Shown: positions 10,997 to 22,714 of the stretch, one piece after another
Layout: the number at the start of each line of letters is the position of its first letter
Numbering within the stretch: the stretch's first letter is position 1
Assembly (NCBI GenBank): GCA_945643635.1
Contig: CALZFC010000030.1
Location: 764,501-828,500, forward strand
Length of the DNA: 64,000 nucleotides
Direction: 5' to 3'
DNA from: Allodiplogaster sudhausi
Taxonomy: Eukaryota > Nematoda > Chromadorea > Rhabditida > Diplogasteridae
Position numbers and translations under genes: made by a program
Notes under the pieces: model-generated
Seen by the model: only the letters and a program-made list of their open reading frames with translations
The model's database searches: none
What the model was told of the DNA's origin: nothing

Positions 10997-12204
10997 CTGA
11001 GAGATCTGGAATGATTGACTCTTGGTCTGAGCGATCCACGTTCCCCCTCATGGATCATTTTTGCCAGCCTCCAGCTCTCATTTTTACTTTTACGAGTTTT
11101 TTGAAGGCAATTCGCTACGGTTTAGTTGCATTTCCGCATTCCATCTCTTCTTATTTAATTTTAATTCTTCTCCATCTCTCTATCGCTCTAGCTCTCCGTC
11201 CATCTCGTTCTTTCTCCCTCTCTCTCTCTATCTCTTTCTCCTCCATCTCTCAATCCCAGTGTCTCTCATTTTCTCGCACCCAATGTACACTTAGCACCTG
11301 TTAAAACAATTCTGCAGTCGAAAAATAGCCGAAAGGAGGCATGGCAATGGCATAAGTTGGCATAAAGTTATTACTCAAAGTCATATTTCGCTAGTTTTTG
11401 CGACTATTTAATTTATTGCCTTTGTTTGATAATAGCGCTCAATGCCTGCAGAAAATGTAAAAAAGATTTTCGAATTTTTTCTAAGTCAAGCGTTGGCCTT
11501 TCCCATTTTATGCTGCAAAAATTCTTTCCTCTATTGCCAGAAATTTATTGATGGTTAGGCCGTTTTCATCGTTTGGCCCATTGTATAAACAAAGACCATC
11601 TTTCAGTCACTGTTATACTACACTAACTAAAATAGCATCGTCATGGTTCAGGCTATGACTGCGTCAGTAAAATTTAGATGAGCCCTCATCCCGGTTCATG
11701 ATATGTATGTTTTTTTGTTTTTGTTAAAAGAAATTCTTTTCACTTTTTCTTTGCGATAACGACTATCGAGAAAATTATCTGATGTGGATTCTGTATTATT
11801 AGTTCTTTTTTAAAGGTAGATTATTCCTTGTTGTCACACAATCGTTTTGTCTTTTCTTGAATCCTCTGTTAAAGGAGGTATTCGGGCAATAATTAACCAA
11901 AGTTTTTTTCTATATGAACATGTTCATCTTGACGTAAAGCATGCATCCAGAAAGTTTGAGTGATTTTCTTCCATTACATGATGAGCAATAGTAACGTGAA
12001 AACTGGCGGGAAGAGAATTAGCTACGGTAGGTCAGAGCCGCCCTCCTATTTCACATGCTCTCTCGACCGAGCGACAGGCAACTTTATGAGCGCGCGCATT
12101 CAAACTCGTTCTCTAGCGCTACTGTATAATTATTCGCCGGATACTTCCTTTTACTTTATAACGATTGCTGCAGTATTTGAATTGATGGTTGATGAATGAA
12201 TACA
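10997..12204. other. Intergenic region between genes A and B
   Basis: No gene is visible. A pyrimidine tract lies at about 11160-11275. At 12095-12160 there is a segment (CTCTAGCGCTACTGTATAAT core) that is repeated in opposite orientation inside two introns of gene B, at about 6450-6520 and 7440-7510. The rest is AT-rich and unremarkable. Confidence 0.5.
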
Positions 12205-12210
12205 TTTATT
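12205..12210 (-). terminator. Polyadenylation signal of gene A
   Basis: AATAAA on the minus strand lies 43 nt after the gene A stop codon, in an AT-rich stretch. Position and sequence fit a cleavage and polyadenylation signal. Confidence 0.55.
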
Positions 12211-12252
12211 ATTAGTTTCATGTACAAGCAATAGTGCAAATTGCTTCAGGAT

Positions 12253-13312
12253 TCATTTGCAGTATGCAGTGAGCGTGGCCGAGAAGGTGGCGCCGCCCGG
12301 GCCGGTCCAGACGCCGTTGACACAGGAGACAGTGCCACGCGCCAGTTGGTTGTCCACGAAGAGAGAGCGGGGGAAGGGGCAGGCGATCGACGACGGGGTC
12401 ACCTGGTTCGTATATTTTTTATAAATTTACTATATTGTTTATTTTGCAATACTTTTAAAGTTATGAGAACACAACTTATACGCATAAATTTATAAATGAT
12501 CAATATAACTATGATCAATATAACCTGAGGCTTTGAGCAGACGCCATTGGAGATGTCCTGCTCGGTGCACTGGCTCGCAATGCCTGGTGCGGCACACCCC
12601 AAAAATTTTTTTTTTTTATCGTACAGAAAATAATAATTTTTAATCGATAAATGACTTTCTAATTTATGCAAATTTCTCTCCAAACTAATTCAGAATTGTT
12701 CGGCTTCTTACGTGAAGCAGCCGGGCTCGTCGAGAAGTCGGTCTCCGGCAGGCCTGACGTAACTTCGGGCACGTCAGTAGGGAAACCCGTGAAGGGCGGG
12801 AGATCGGTGGGCGCGGGCGAGAGCGAGGAGCCCGACGGCGGCGCGGAAGAACGGCGGCCGGGACGGGGAGAGGAACGAGCGGGAGGGGCAGGCGAGGAGC
12901 GCCGACCGGGACGGGCCGAGGAACGAGCGGGAGGGGCAGGCGAGGAGCGCCGGCCTTGATGACCTTCTTCGGAGGAGGACGAGGAGGAGGACGAAGACGA
13001 CGATGAACCGTGCTTTCCATGCTTGCCATGGCCCTGTTTGTGATTAGTGGATAAAGTTGTGGCTTTAAAAAAAACTAAATTTTGAATTCGCGCCTTTTTG
13101 CCTGACAAAAACAGCGAAAGGGCATGTGATTTTGAGAGACGCAATTAAAATGGATTGGAAAGTTGAGATTTTGATCACCCGCTTACCTTGCCCTTTCCGA
13201 CTCGTGCGCCGTTGCCTCGGCTTTTTCCGCCTTCTCCTCGCTCGTTGTCCCTTCCGTAGGCGTCGATGGCAACGATGGCGATGAGAAGACAGAGAACGGC
13301 GAGAGTGCGCAT
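12253..13312 (-). CDS. Gene A: single-module cysteine-rich secreted protein
   Basis: There are four exons: 13312-13187 (signal peptide MRTLAVLCLLIAIVAIDA, then charged Gly-rich sequence), 13033-12721 or close to it (HGKHG, a serine run, EEGHQGRR, then Pro/Ser/Arg repeats with APPARSS, and a Thr/Pro tail), 12598-12525 (CAAPGIASQCTEQDISNGVC, three Cys) and 12402-12253 (ACPFPRSLFVDNQLARG..., three Cys, GVWTGP, ending AYCK). The last two exons match the A and B exons of gene B and have the same lengths (74 and 150 nt) as in genes C and D. The product is predicted to be secreted; function unknown. Oddity: exon 3 is preceded by GG rather than AG, so its acceptor is non-canonical, mutated or missequenced. 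An alternative AG 16 nt inside the exon would break the frame. Confidence 0.75.
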
Positions 13313-13457
13313 CGTTTCCTTATTATTTCTTTTTTAAATTAAATAAATAAAACTAAATATGGGAAATAACTAAAACTAGAAAAGGCATGTACAAGTTTGT
13401 AAAATGTCCTGGCTCGCCGACTGGATTGGATGTGCTTTCATTCCTTGGCTGAAGCAA

Positions 13458-13463
13458 TTTATA
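13458..13463 (-). promoter_or_regulatory. TATA box of gene A
   Basis: TATAAA in the context AGTATAAATTG lies about 146 bp upstream of the gene A start codon. It matches the equivalent element of gene B in sequence context and spacing. Confidence 0.5.
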
Positions 13464-14223
13464 CTAAGCGATCTTGATCACGAGATGTTCCGTCGTCCAC
13501 TGTTCTGATCAGAGTTCTATTGTCTGCTCTCAACCTGAATGTGTTTCAAGAAGAATGTAGCCATACAGCTAGTAATCATAATAAATGTTTATTGCTTAAC
13601 ATTTGAGAGATTTATCCAACATTTCAAGTCTAATTCTTCTTCATCTTCTCGCTCTCTACTCTCTCTCTTTTCTCTCTGCTCACTCTCTCTCTCTCTCACC
13701 TTTCCTCTCGCAGTCTTCTCTCGAGCTCTCGCTCTTTCTCTCTCCCTCCCTGTACACCTCTCTTTCTCTCACCATTGCTACCTTGCCTCTTCTGTCTGCT
13801 TCCTCTTTCATGAATGGCGCTGAGCAAACAATGGTAATATTCCAGCGGATTTCTGCGTCATCGTTTTTCCTTTCCGCCATGACAAGAAGCCTCTGCCTGT
13901 TGACAGTGAGTAGGAGGATTCATGTATCGAAGGGCCTTGTAGATGGCAACATCTCTTCCTGGTGTAGTTCGACAAGCACTCGGGCGAAATGTTCGTTTGT
14001 CCAGGCGGAGGCTGCCAGGGTCGGTCTCCCCCTTTTTATGCTTGCTGAATGCCGTTTGACATGATTCCTCGGCTTGTTTCCTCTCCTGTTCACTTCACTT
14101 TGGACTGATTTTAAAAGAGTTACTATTTTACATCTTTAGAACTTGAATATATATACATGTGGTCTAACATAGGCATGTACATATGTATACTGTCCCTTCA
14201 TACTGTTAAACAGAGTACAAACG
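13464..14223. promoter_or_regulatory. Divergent promoter region between genes A and C, duplicated upstream of gene D
   Basis: Gene A (minus) and gene C (plus) are read away from this region. From about 13615 to the gene C ATG it is closely related to 27410-28040 upstream of gene D, including a (CT)n tract (13640-13770) and the block CTCCCC..TTTTTATGCTTGC at about 14026-14045, roughly 180 bp before the ATG. Conservation of that block in both copies makes it the best core-promoter candidate. No coding frame here is convincing; the long Leu/Ser frames come from the CT tract. Confidence 0.45.
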
Positions 14224-16521
14224 ATGCGATCGACGGCCGTCGTTCTCTGCGCACTGTTCTGTGTTGTTGCTGCGCATGGAGGTCGCCGTGGCGGCAGAGG
14301 AGGCTTTAGGGTTGCTATCAATGCATATCATATCATTCGAAAGTAGATCACGATCTCGATCTTCTCGATCGATACTACTCAGTAGTCATTATTCAGTAGT
14401 TATATAAATATGTACATACTTATGTTAAATTTTCTAAGGGTCACCATGGCTCAGAGGAGCGTGGCTGTCATCGCTCGTCGCCGTCGGGTCCGCGGCCGCC
14501 AACTCGCCCGCCTCCCACCGGCTTCCCCGGCTTCACCACCACCGAATTTCCCCCCGACATGACGACACCGCCGGCAGGCGCAAGCGGTATGTCCAATGAA
14601 TGACATTGGAAAATAATGTCACCAACGCTTTCACGCGATGTGTTTAATATCATTTTGACAATGACATTTTCTTGCGTGGTTGTCAATGCAGGCTGCACGC
14701 CACCCGGCAGAGCGATCCAGTGCACCGACCAGGATATTGCGCTAGAAGTTTGCGAAAAGCCAGAGGTGTGCATATATGACGCGATTTGCGAGAGTCTCAA
14801 AATGGCAGGGGACCCGGCAAAATTAGATTTCGCTCAAAAGCTCTTTATAGGTACTTTTTAACATGGCGAAACGATTGAAATGGGTCCGGGAGTCTGAAAA
14901 CGCCATTTTGGCGAGTTGTGCGAGATTTAAAATTCGAGAGCTCGAAGAGACATGCCGAGATGACCTCACATTCGCATTCGCAGATTCGCGCACAATGAAG
15001 CAATATTTTACCATAAATAAAGAAGATATTGCTTAAGAACTCTGTTCAAATAGTATTTTAAAATATTCAATTTTAGAGTCGCTGTGGCCTCTAGACTTTG
15101 GAGAGGCGTCGTTATCTTATATGACATTTTATCATGGGTTTTCTATCTAATTTCGTACAGCTGAAAATTCTCCTTCGAATGAGCTTTCGTATGTCAGATA
15201 TCGACGAGCTCTTTAACGTTTCCCAGTCCTTAAACTGTAGAGTTCAAGGTCTGCGCAGCATTTCTTAGGGTTATGTTCGGGCACGTCGTAATAAACGCAT
15301 CTCAAGTCCAATTCAAGGCAGAGATAGCGTATTGCGAAACTGTTTGACTTGCAAGTACGACGTCCCAGGTTCGATTCCCGGGAGAGTCAAACCGTTTTGC
15401 TCGTTTATGAAAATCTTTTTTTTGCATTTAAATTGCATTTATAGCCTTAAAAAAGTGAATTCCCTCGGCTGCCTTTCGTCAGATTATCGATTGAGTTGCA
15501 CTTTCGGCGTGGGAAGCGCCCATACAAAGGGCGCGTCGCTCGGCAGGCGCCGAACCCTGCGCATTTTAACGGTTTAAGGGCTGGGAAACATGAAAGAGCT
15601 CGTCGATATCTGATATACCATAGCTCATTCGAAAGCGAATTTTCAGCTCTACAAAAAGAGATGGAAAACCCGTGATAAAATGCCATATAAGATAACGACG
15701 CCTCTCCAAAGTCTAGAAGCCACAGCGGCTCTAAAATTGAATATTTTAAAATTCTGCTTGTGCAGCTTTCGAAAGCAATATCTTATCTATTTATGGTAAA
15801 AATTTCAAAAATACTGCTTTATTGTGCGCGAATCTGCGAACGCGAATGTGCGGACATCTCGCCTGGGCTCACCGAGCATTCGAATTTTATATCCCGGATA
15901 GCTCGCCGAAATGGCATTTTCAGACTTTTGGACCCATTCCAATCGTTTTGTCGTGTTAAAAAGTACCTATAATGACCTTTTAAGCGAAATCTAATTTTGC
16001 CGGGTCCCCGGCTCTTTAGATCCCTTGCGATTCTCTCGCAAATCGCGTCATATCTACATATATAATGTATGTATTTATGTACATACATAAACATATTGTC
16101 ATATAGATAGCTAGGTTACGGGATTGCATTTAGCGACATGAGTCGTAACCATTATTATTGTTAGGGATTTTAAGCATGTTGAAGTTGGCAGCAAGAATCT
16201 TGTTATTGTCTTATGTTTTTTATCAGAATTTTTGTTCAATTTCCCTATTATTTTATGCCAGCTCCTCTTACATAAAAACAAAAATCTCATTAAAATAGTA
16301 AACTATTAAGAATATAGAAAAGCAAATATTTCAAATATTTTTTTTACGAAAAAGAAGTAGAAATAATTGAGGTTGCGGCCTATTCGATCTCGTGCGCCTT
16401 CCCGCGTGCTCTCTACGTCAACAATGCAATGGTGCAGGCGACCGTCGTCTGCATCAACAGCGTCTGGACGGGGCCCGACGGCACGACCTTCTCCTCCCGC
16501 CTCACGGCGTACTGTAAATGA
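14224..16521 (+). CDS. Gene C: single-module cysteine-rich secreted protein
   Basis: There are four exons: 14224-14310 (MRSTAVVLCALFCVVAAHGG, a signal peptide, then RRGGRGGFR), 14439-14586 (HHGSEERGCHRSSP, Pro-rich, then FTTTEFPPDMTTPP), 14692-14765 (GCTPPGRAIQCTDQDIALEVC) and 16372-16521 (SISCAFPRALYVNNAMVQ..., SVWTGPDGTTFSS, ending AYCK). All junctions are phase-consistent and match gene D. The final intron is 1606 bp because it contains a 1274-bp foldback element; the same intron is 283 bp in gene D. A 7-kb element begins 57 bp after the stop, so the normal 3' end and polyadenylation site may have been displaced. The coding sequence itself looks intact. Predicted secreted; function unknown. 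Confidence 0.78.
14777..16050. mobile_element. 1.27-kb foldback DNA transposon in the last intron of gene C
   Basis: The ends are inverted copies starting TGACGCGATTTGCGAGAG, and the inverted homology continues inwards for nearly 500 bp on each side (about 14777-15258 and 15553-16050). Both ends are flanked by TA, which fits a TA target duplication, although the AT-rich site leaves this uncertain. Gene D lacks the element at the equivalent place. There is no transposase frame, so it is non-autonomous. The unique centre holds a tRNA-like segment. Confidence 0.85.
15318..15390 (+). pseudogene. tRNA-like (Cys anticodon) remnant in the foldback element
   Basis: The sequence contains a B-box-like GGTTCGATTCC inside a plausible T-arm, an A-box-like TAGCGTATTGCG about 45 nt upstream, and a loop TTGCAAG whose centre would be anticodon GCA (Cys). 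The first and last seven bases do not pair, so the acceptor stem is lost. It may be a tRNA pseudogene or the head of a tRNA-derived SINE carried by the element. Confidence 0.35.
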
Positions 16522-18782
16522 GTAGGGCACCGACGAGAATACTGTAGTCCATTCAAGATTACTGTAGTCCGTTCATATAAGACAGTGTGAATTAAAAAGT
16601 TTGGTATTTCTCTGCATTTTTCAGTTTTGCTGTTATTTTTGGCAAGCAAATTTGCCAGTTTTCAAACCCAGTTATCATGCCATGACAAATTGTATGATTG
16701 TCAAGAATGTCATCAATGTTTATTCTTCAGTTTTCATCATGCCAAAATAAACAGCTGTCTAAAATGGCAAAAACAGCCTAACCAAAAAACAGACGAGTCA
16801 AAAGTGGCGAGGCAAAATTATGTAAGTGTTAAAAAATCATGGCAGAGAAAATGGTCGAAAAATTTGTCACGGCTGCTCGAGGAGAAGTGGGAATTCTTGG
16901 CAAAAAAAGCAGCTGATAAATCTGCCAAGACTACCTGCCAGAATTGAACAACCGCTAAATTTGCCAAGCCAAAATATTTGAGTGAAAAATTTGCCAAATC
17001 AGCTTGCCATATTTGACGACTAGCAGAATTGGCATGGCAGTTTAAACAGGGGTCAAAAAAGTCCGGCAAATTTGATGACTATCAAATTTGGCAACGCATT
17101 TTTTTACGGTTGTCAAAACTGGCTCGCCATTTTCAACGACAAAAGGTTGAAATTTTACCATCGGACCTAATTAAAACGAAGTGCTACAAAAATGGAGTAT
17201 GGAACAGCAGAAAATTAGTGAAATTATAATGTTAACTAAACAAAAATCGGTGCTAGAAATAAGTGGACTTACGAACTACAGAAAAGCATGGATTCAAAAG
17301 AAGCAATTCGCAATATGGAGACTAATTAGATTGAAGAAAAATCAGAAAAAAAATCAGGGTGGGTATGTAAAATAGACGATTCCTTTTAACCCCAACAAGT
17401 GATTATTCGGGAGATCGACTCGAATTGCTGGCGGCAGGTCTCGGGTCGGCCGCCATGGCCTACAAGAAAAGACGTTGAGGAAGGTTAAAAACAAGAGAGG
17501 GTTAAAGTGAGTTTGAGATTAAAGGAAAGGATAAAGAAAAAAGAACAGGGGTTACGGTATGAATGATTGAAAAAGTTTCCTTTGAAATTTTGGAAGAAAA
17601 AAAGAAAGAATATCCCACTATTTGTTTGTTCACAATCAGTTTAAGTTGCGATTAAGTAGGAACATTAACAACTCCACATTTTAAAGGAATTCTTCTTTTA
17701 GACAGTTTAAAATAGGAAGGGAACTAAACTCATGACAACACTACAAGGAAATCAGGGATGTAAACGATATGGGAGGGGGAGCTTAGCCCACCCTGATATA
17801 GCAGCAATCATTACTGTGGAAAATTAATTAGTTTTAGACTATTAGATTTATACCGGACGCAGGTCAAGCTCTGAATCATAACCTAAAAAGGCTGCTCCGC
17901 TACAGTATGCATACCGGACCTAACACTGTTTCCAACTAACTTACATTATTGCGATGCTAACTTGGATTTTTCTAACCAAACTAAAATACTGGATAAGCAA
18001 GAATACATTAAAAGAAGCAGCTTGTTTTATACAATATACGTCACCAAAATTTTAGAAGAAAAAAATACTCACAAAGGCGGACCGGGCGCAGCCAGGTCCG
18101 CCGACACCAGGACCGACCATCATCGAAGCCCCCACCGAACAATCAGAGGGCCGGGGGCACCTCCATCCACTCCTGAATTAGATTCCCCTACATTTATATA
18201 TCAATAATTTTTAGTGAACAGCCAAGGAAAGTTCATTCCTATTACACATCTAATCGATTCAAGTTCGTGAAAAAAATAATACGAGTTGGCGAAAGCACGC
18301 GCAAAAAGCTTTACTTTAGAAAATAAAATGATTAAAAACCAAAGAAACTCAGAATGTATATGTCGGACCTTTCTCAAATGGAAAGGAAGGCCGCAAGTGA
18401 AGAAGACGAACTCCCTCACGAGTTCGCTGTCCACTCGTCGAACCCGAGGACTCCAGTCCTCTTCATCGAGCAGGACACGTTGCTCGTGCTGAAATAAGAA
18501 AAAAATTTATAAGAGACACCGACAAAAAAGGATCTAATTGTAGTGGGAAATTAAAATGAACCAGTTTAAGCAACGCAACTACGAACTACAGTAATCCCAA
18601 CGAGTACGGTATACCGAAACACTTCTAGTTGGTGCAATTATATAACATTACTTTTTAAGTAACAGAATTATGTTTTCAATAGACCGATAGCCTTAATTTA
18701 AAAAAAATGATCATAGCAAATACAAGCACTAATTTTTTTCAAAAGAGGTTATAAATTTTGTCTCAACTCGTGCTCCAAAGGG

Positions 18783-19382
18783 CTTATCTATAAATGGGAC
18801 AAATTTCAGCTAGAACTTTCGACGGGAGCAAATACAAATAACAAAAAAAGAATTCTCTATGAAATGGTACTTATATCAATAAATTGATTTGTTATATATA
18901 TATATAAACTACGCTCCCACTACATTAAGATAATTTAAAGCAAATTAAATTTTGATGTCCAACCATTGGAGGGGAAGTCGCGCCTCTAGGCACCGGCGGA
19001 CGAGTCCTCCGGTGCTTCCGCGTAGTCGCCACTACAAAAAGTTTAAACTGAATCGAATATAAAAAAAAAGGATAAAAGAAATCTTATCTATAAATGGGAC
19101 AAATTTCAGCTAGAACTTTCGACGGTCGCAAATACAAATAACAAAAAAAGAATTCTCTATGAAATGGTACTTATTTCAATAAATTGATTTGTTATATATA
19201 TATATATAAACTACGCTCCCACTACATTAAGATAAATTTAAAGCAAATTAAATTTTGATGTCTAACCATTGGAGGGGAAGTCGCGTCTCTAGGCACCGGC
19301 GGACGAGTCCTCCGGTGCTTCCGCGTAGTCGCCACTACAAAAAGTTTAAACTGAATCGAATATAAAAAAAAGGATAAAAGAA
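18783..19382. repeat. Two-copy 300-bp tandem duplication
   Basis: The segment starting CTTATCTATAAATGGGAC at 18783 is repeated at 19083 with very few differences, including a (TA)n run and a GC-richer stretch GGACGAGTCCTCCGGTG. The copies are adjacent, which indicates a simple tandem duplication inside the 7-kb element. Confidence 0.9.
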
Positions 19383-20833
19383 AAGAATTTCATTTGATAT
19401 CCCACTATACAATATGCATGCTCGACCTTAGAAAAGGAAAACAAAAGTATCAGCTAATGAAAACAATAATCTGAAAGCTATTCCAAAAAGGATGCATTCC
19501 CGTTAAGAAATATTGCCTTGATTTTTATTCTAAAACAACTACTGGATTTAATTCCAGTGAAAAACAGACAAGAACAAAATGCCTACGAATTTTTCAAATA
19601 AAACAAAACATTTCGAATACATCACAGTTAAACAAATAAAAATAAATCTAAAAAGTAACTTTTAACCGTTGGAGACGGCATCGACCCTGGCGCTCGTAGT
19701 CGTTGCCGCATAGGTGCTACATTTCGATGTCTTCCGTTGTGAGGATGGCGGGACTACAATCGCAAGAAAAACAGAAAAGCAAATATTCGCCGTCAAATAT
19801 TAAAGAAATGGAAACTATACTTGCAGAAATCGTAACAGCAATACACGAAAACAAAAGCCACAGCTTTACCGAGAATTTCGAAACGCGACAGTTAATTTTT
19901 TGCACGGTGCATGATGCAGTACGACGCACCAAATGATATGGTGATTTATTGCCCGGCGACCATTAGTGATTACTTGCTTGTTTCATGTAATTTTTAATCA
20001 CGTGAACCGTGCATAAATGTAAAATTACGTACAAATAATTAAAAATTGGCTCATTCACCGTGCAATTAAGAACTATGTACCTCGTGTAAAATTATAATTG
20101 CACGCGTTGCGGTCGCGTCGCAGCTTTAAAACTGTGAAATGAAACTTATTCAGTGCTGGAGAGATTATGTGTTTATCTTGTTGTTTCTACCTTTCCTTTT
20201 TTATTGAACTGTTATTCATGTGATACATTTTCACTTCAAGAGAAGACGGACGCTTGGTTGCACGTCGTCGCGAGCCGATTCTGCCAAGGGAGGCGAAGAT
20301 CAACTTCGCATCCAAAGGTTTGCCTTTCTTTTTAATTCGAAGAAATGTTCAACCTCTTATCTTTCAAATGGTCCTTGTTTGTTTCATTTATTCCTCTACT
20401 GTTATCATGCTGTTCTTGAAATCAATTTTTCTCGTGCTTCTCTAAATTATTCCACCAATTTCAAGAGCATCATGGCTGGATGTTTTTATTTGAAGTATGC
20501 ATGCATTTTAGCAAAGCATGTATTTTTCTCTTTTTAGATGCTACGTTGCTCCTCGACGGGCGTGTGCATCCGCACCAGGCGCTGCCTTCTTCTTTCGTCA
20601 TGGTTCTTTATTTTACTTTGTCTCGATTCATATGAAGATTTATTTTGCTATATATGTAATCACCATGATGATTAACGATTTATTCGTCATCTTTTTTTTT
20701 TACTTTTACAACTAGTTTTCAACTTATTTATTGTTCATTTTTGGAAACACATACAATGGGAACTAATTATTTTGATTAGGCGCTTTAGATTGTTGATTGA
20801 TTTACGTGATTAAATAGATAGTCCATATTCCAG

Positions 20834-22714
20834 CACGAATCGAAGATTGTGCGAAGGCCGACCCACCAACGAAGTCGACGATGTCTTCGGCCGCTCCGGC
20901 CACACATCATTTTCAAGGTACATATATGGAACGGACTTTTATAACATTCCTTTAAACTATATTTCCTCAAACTTGGTAGTTGAAAACGTGTTTATAATTC
21001 TTACATCTTTATTTTTTTGGGTTGTTCCGATTGAGCTTTAAAGTTTTTGGTTGTTTTTAGTTTGCTTTGAGAAAGCTTTCGTATATGTTACATTGATTCT
21101 GTACAATCGGGGTGGGTGCTGAATTTAAGGTTATTAAGTTGTAATAAACTATTCCTAAATTTGTTAATGTAGAAGATACCTTTTTCAAATGCCTGAAATA
21201 GATATAGTTTTGAGTTGTTAAATGTTCATTCAACTACGAAGATCTTCGTAGTTTAATGAACTTATGCGAGCGGGGTTACTGTAGTGTTGATTTGGAAGAT
21301 AGCATACTGTAGTGCGTTTGCTAACTTCTTCTAAAATTATATTTTTAATTTCTTTATTGGCCAATTATTAGACATATAATTATGGTGGTTGAATTGGATG
21401 CTATTATAATTATCTTTTAGGAGTAACTTTTCAAACCATAAGGGAGGGGGCGTAAATTGAAACTTTTTTTAATGCTTACTCTTCCTGTTCTCTTTTATAA
21501 AATGGAAGTGCGGCATATTTGTGTGAATGGTTACTGTAGTAGTTTTTGAGGCTGGGTACGGTAGTATTTATTTTCAAAACTGCTTAAAAATAATGTTTCA
21601 TGGTTTATTATTTCGGGTTCTTTAATGGGAGGCACTAAGATTACCTTTAGCATGTTTTTATTTGGTTTTTTTTATGTTTGAAATCTATAAGATGGGCAAT
21701 TATTATTTCAGCTTAAGTATCTCGTTTTAAAGTTTTTCTCTCAAATTTATTAAATCTTTTCCAGCACGAGTGGAATGCGACGCGAAAGCAGAGCGGCATG
21801 TCACTGAAGTCTGCGATGACTTCGGCCTCACCGACCACTCAACAAGTTCAAGGTACTGAAATTTTCACCCAAAACACATGATCCCAATTATTTTGACGGC
21901 CGTAAATATTTTGATGTCGCTTGCAATTTTTTCCGCTGAAATTTACCCCAGGAGTCTTCGGTACGAACAACACGAATGCCATATTTTCCCGAGTTACGGT
22001 AAGCATACGGTATATGACTTTTTTACTCCAAACTAAATGATAATAATTTCATTTGTGTTATTTTAAACAGAAAATAAAATTTAACAAGAAACGCGAATAA
22101 AATTCGTATTCTCCCTTTAAAATAACACAAATGACTGGTTTATACTTAGTTTTGGAGCAAAAAGGCCATATACCGTATTCTTACCGTATCTCGGGAAAAT
22201 ATAGTCATGATAAGATGTGATTATGGTACTCGTGTTCCTCACGTCTGAGGTGGGAATGGTTTAATACTACCAAAGATCTTTAAATAAACAAATAGGTAGA
22301 CAAAACGCCGATGCCAATCAATATTCTCGTTGCTTAAGAATCAATCTTTCTCGTGCATCTCTAAAGTACTGCATTAAGTGACCTTTGTGCCGCGTTTTTT
22401 ACCCATCTACCTCCTAATTAATCTTTTAAACCTGGAATTATTTAGTAGTATTCCCAAAATTGTATGAAATGCCCCTGGGTGTTACAATTAGAAGTTTGCG
22501 ATGTTCGTTCGTGCAGCAATAACATTTTTTTAACCTAAAATAGTACCGTATTTCTGATAGTACTCTCTTCAGCCGTTCCGCTTGGTTTCGTCCTCGATCG
22601 GTTGGAGAGATGCCAGGCATGCAACCGAGAAGTCGAGGCAGTGGATGTGGTTGAAGAGGAGGCCATTTACGACTTCTTGCGTCGCAGGAGGACATGCATC
22701 TCGCAGCCGGAAAA
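20834..22714 (+). other. Exon-like fragments inside the 7-kb element
   Basis: Two related pieces, 20834-20917 and 21765-21852, each start after a CAG acceptor with CACGA and end TTCAAG before GTAC donors. Their comparable frames read EVDDVFGRSGHTSFS and EVCDDFGLTDHSTSS. A third piece, 22573-22714, is open (RCQACNREVEAVDVVEEEA) and lies between an acceptor and a GTTACC donor. They may belong to an element-encoded or captured gene, but I cannot assemble a full frame or name a family. Confidence 0.3.
21970..22236. mobile_element. Small palindromic MITE nested in the 7-kb element
   Basis: About 100 bp beginning CATATTTTCCCGAGTTACGG is repeated in inverted orientation ending near 22205, including the shared cores ATACGGTATATG and CATTTGTGTTATTTTAAA. 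Weaker inverted similarity (AACACGA) extends to both edges. There is no coding capacity. The structure is that of a miniature inverted-repeat element. Confidence 0.75.

Noticed and set aside
15318..15390. Functional tRNA-Cys gene
   Set aside because: The acceptor stem does not pair and the T-stem has a mismatch; only a remnant is supportable.
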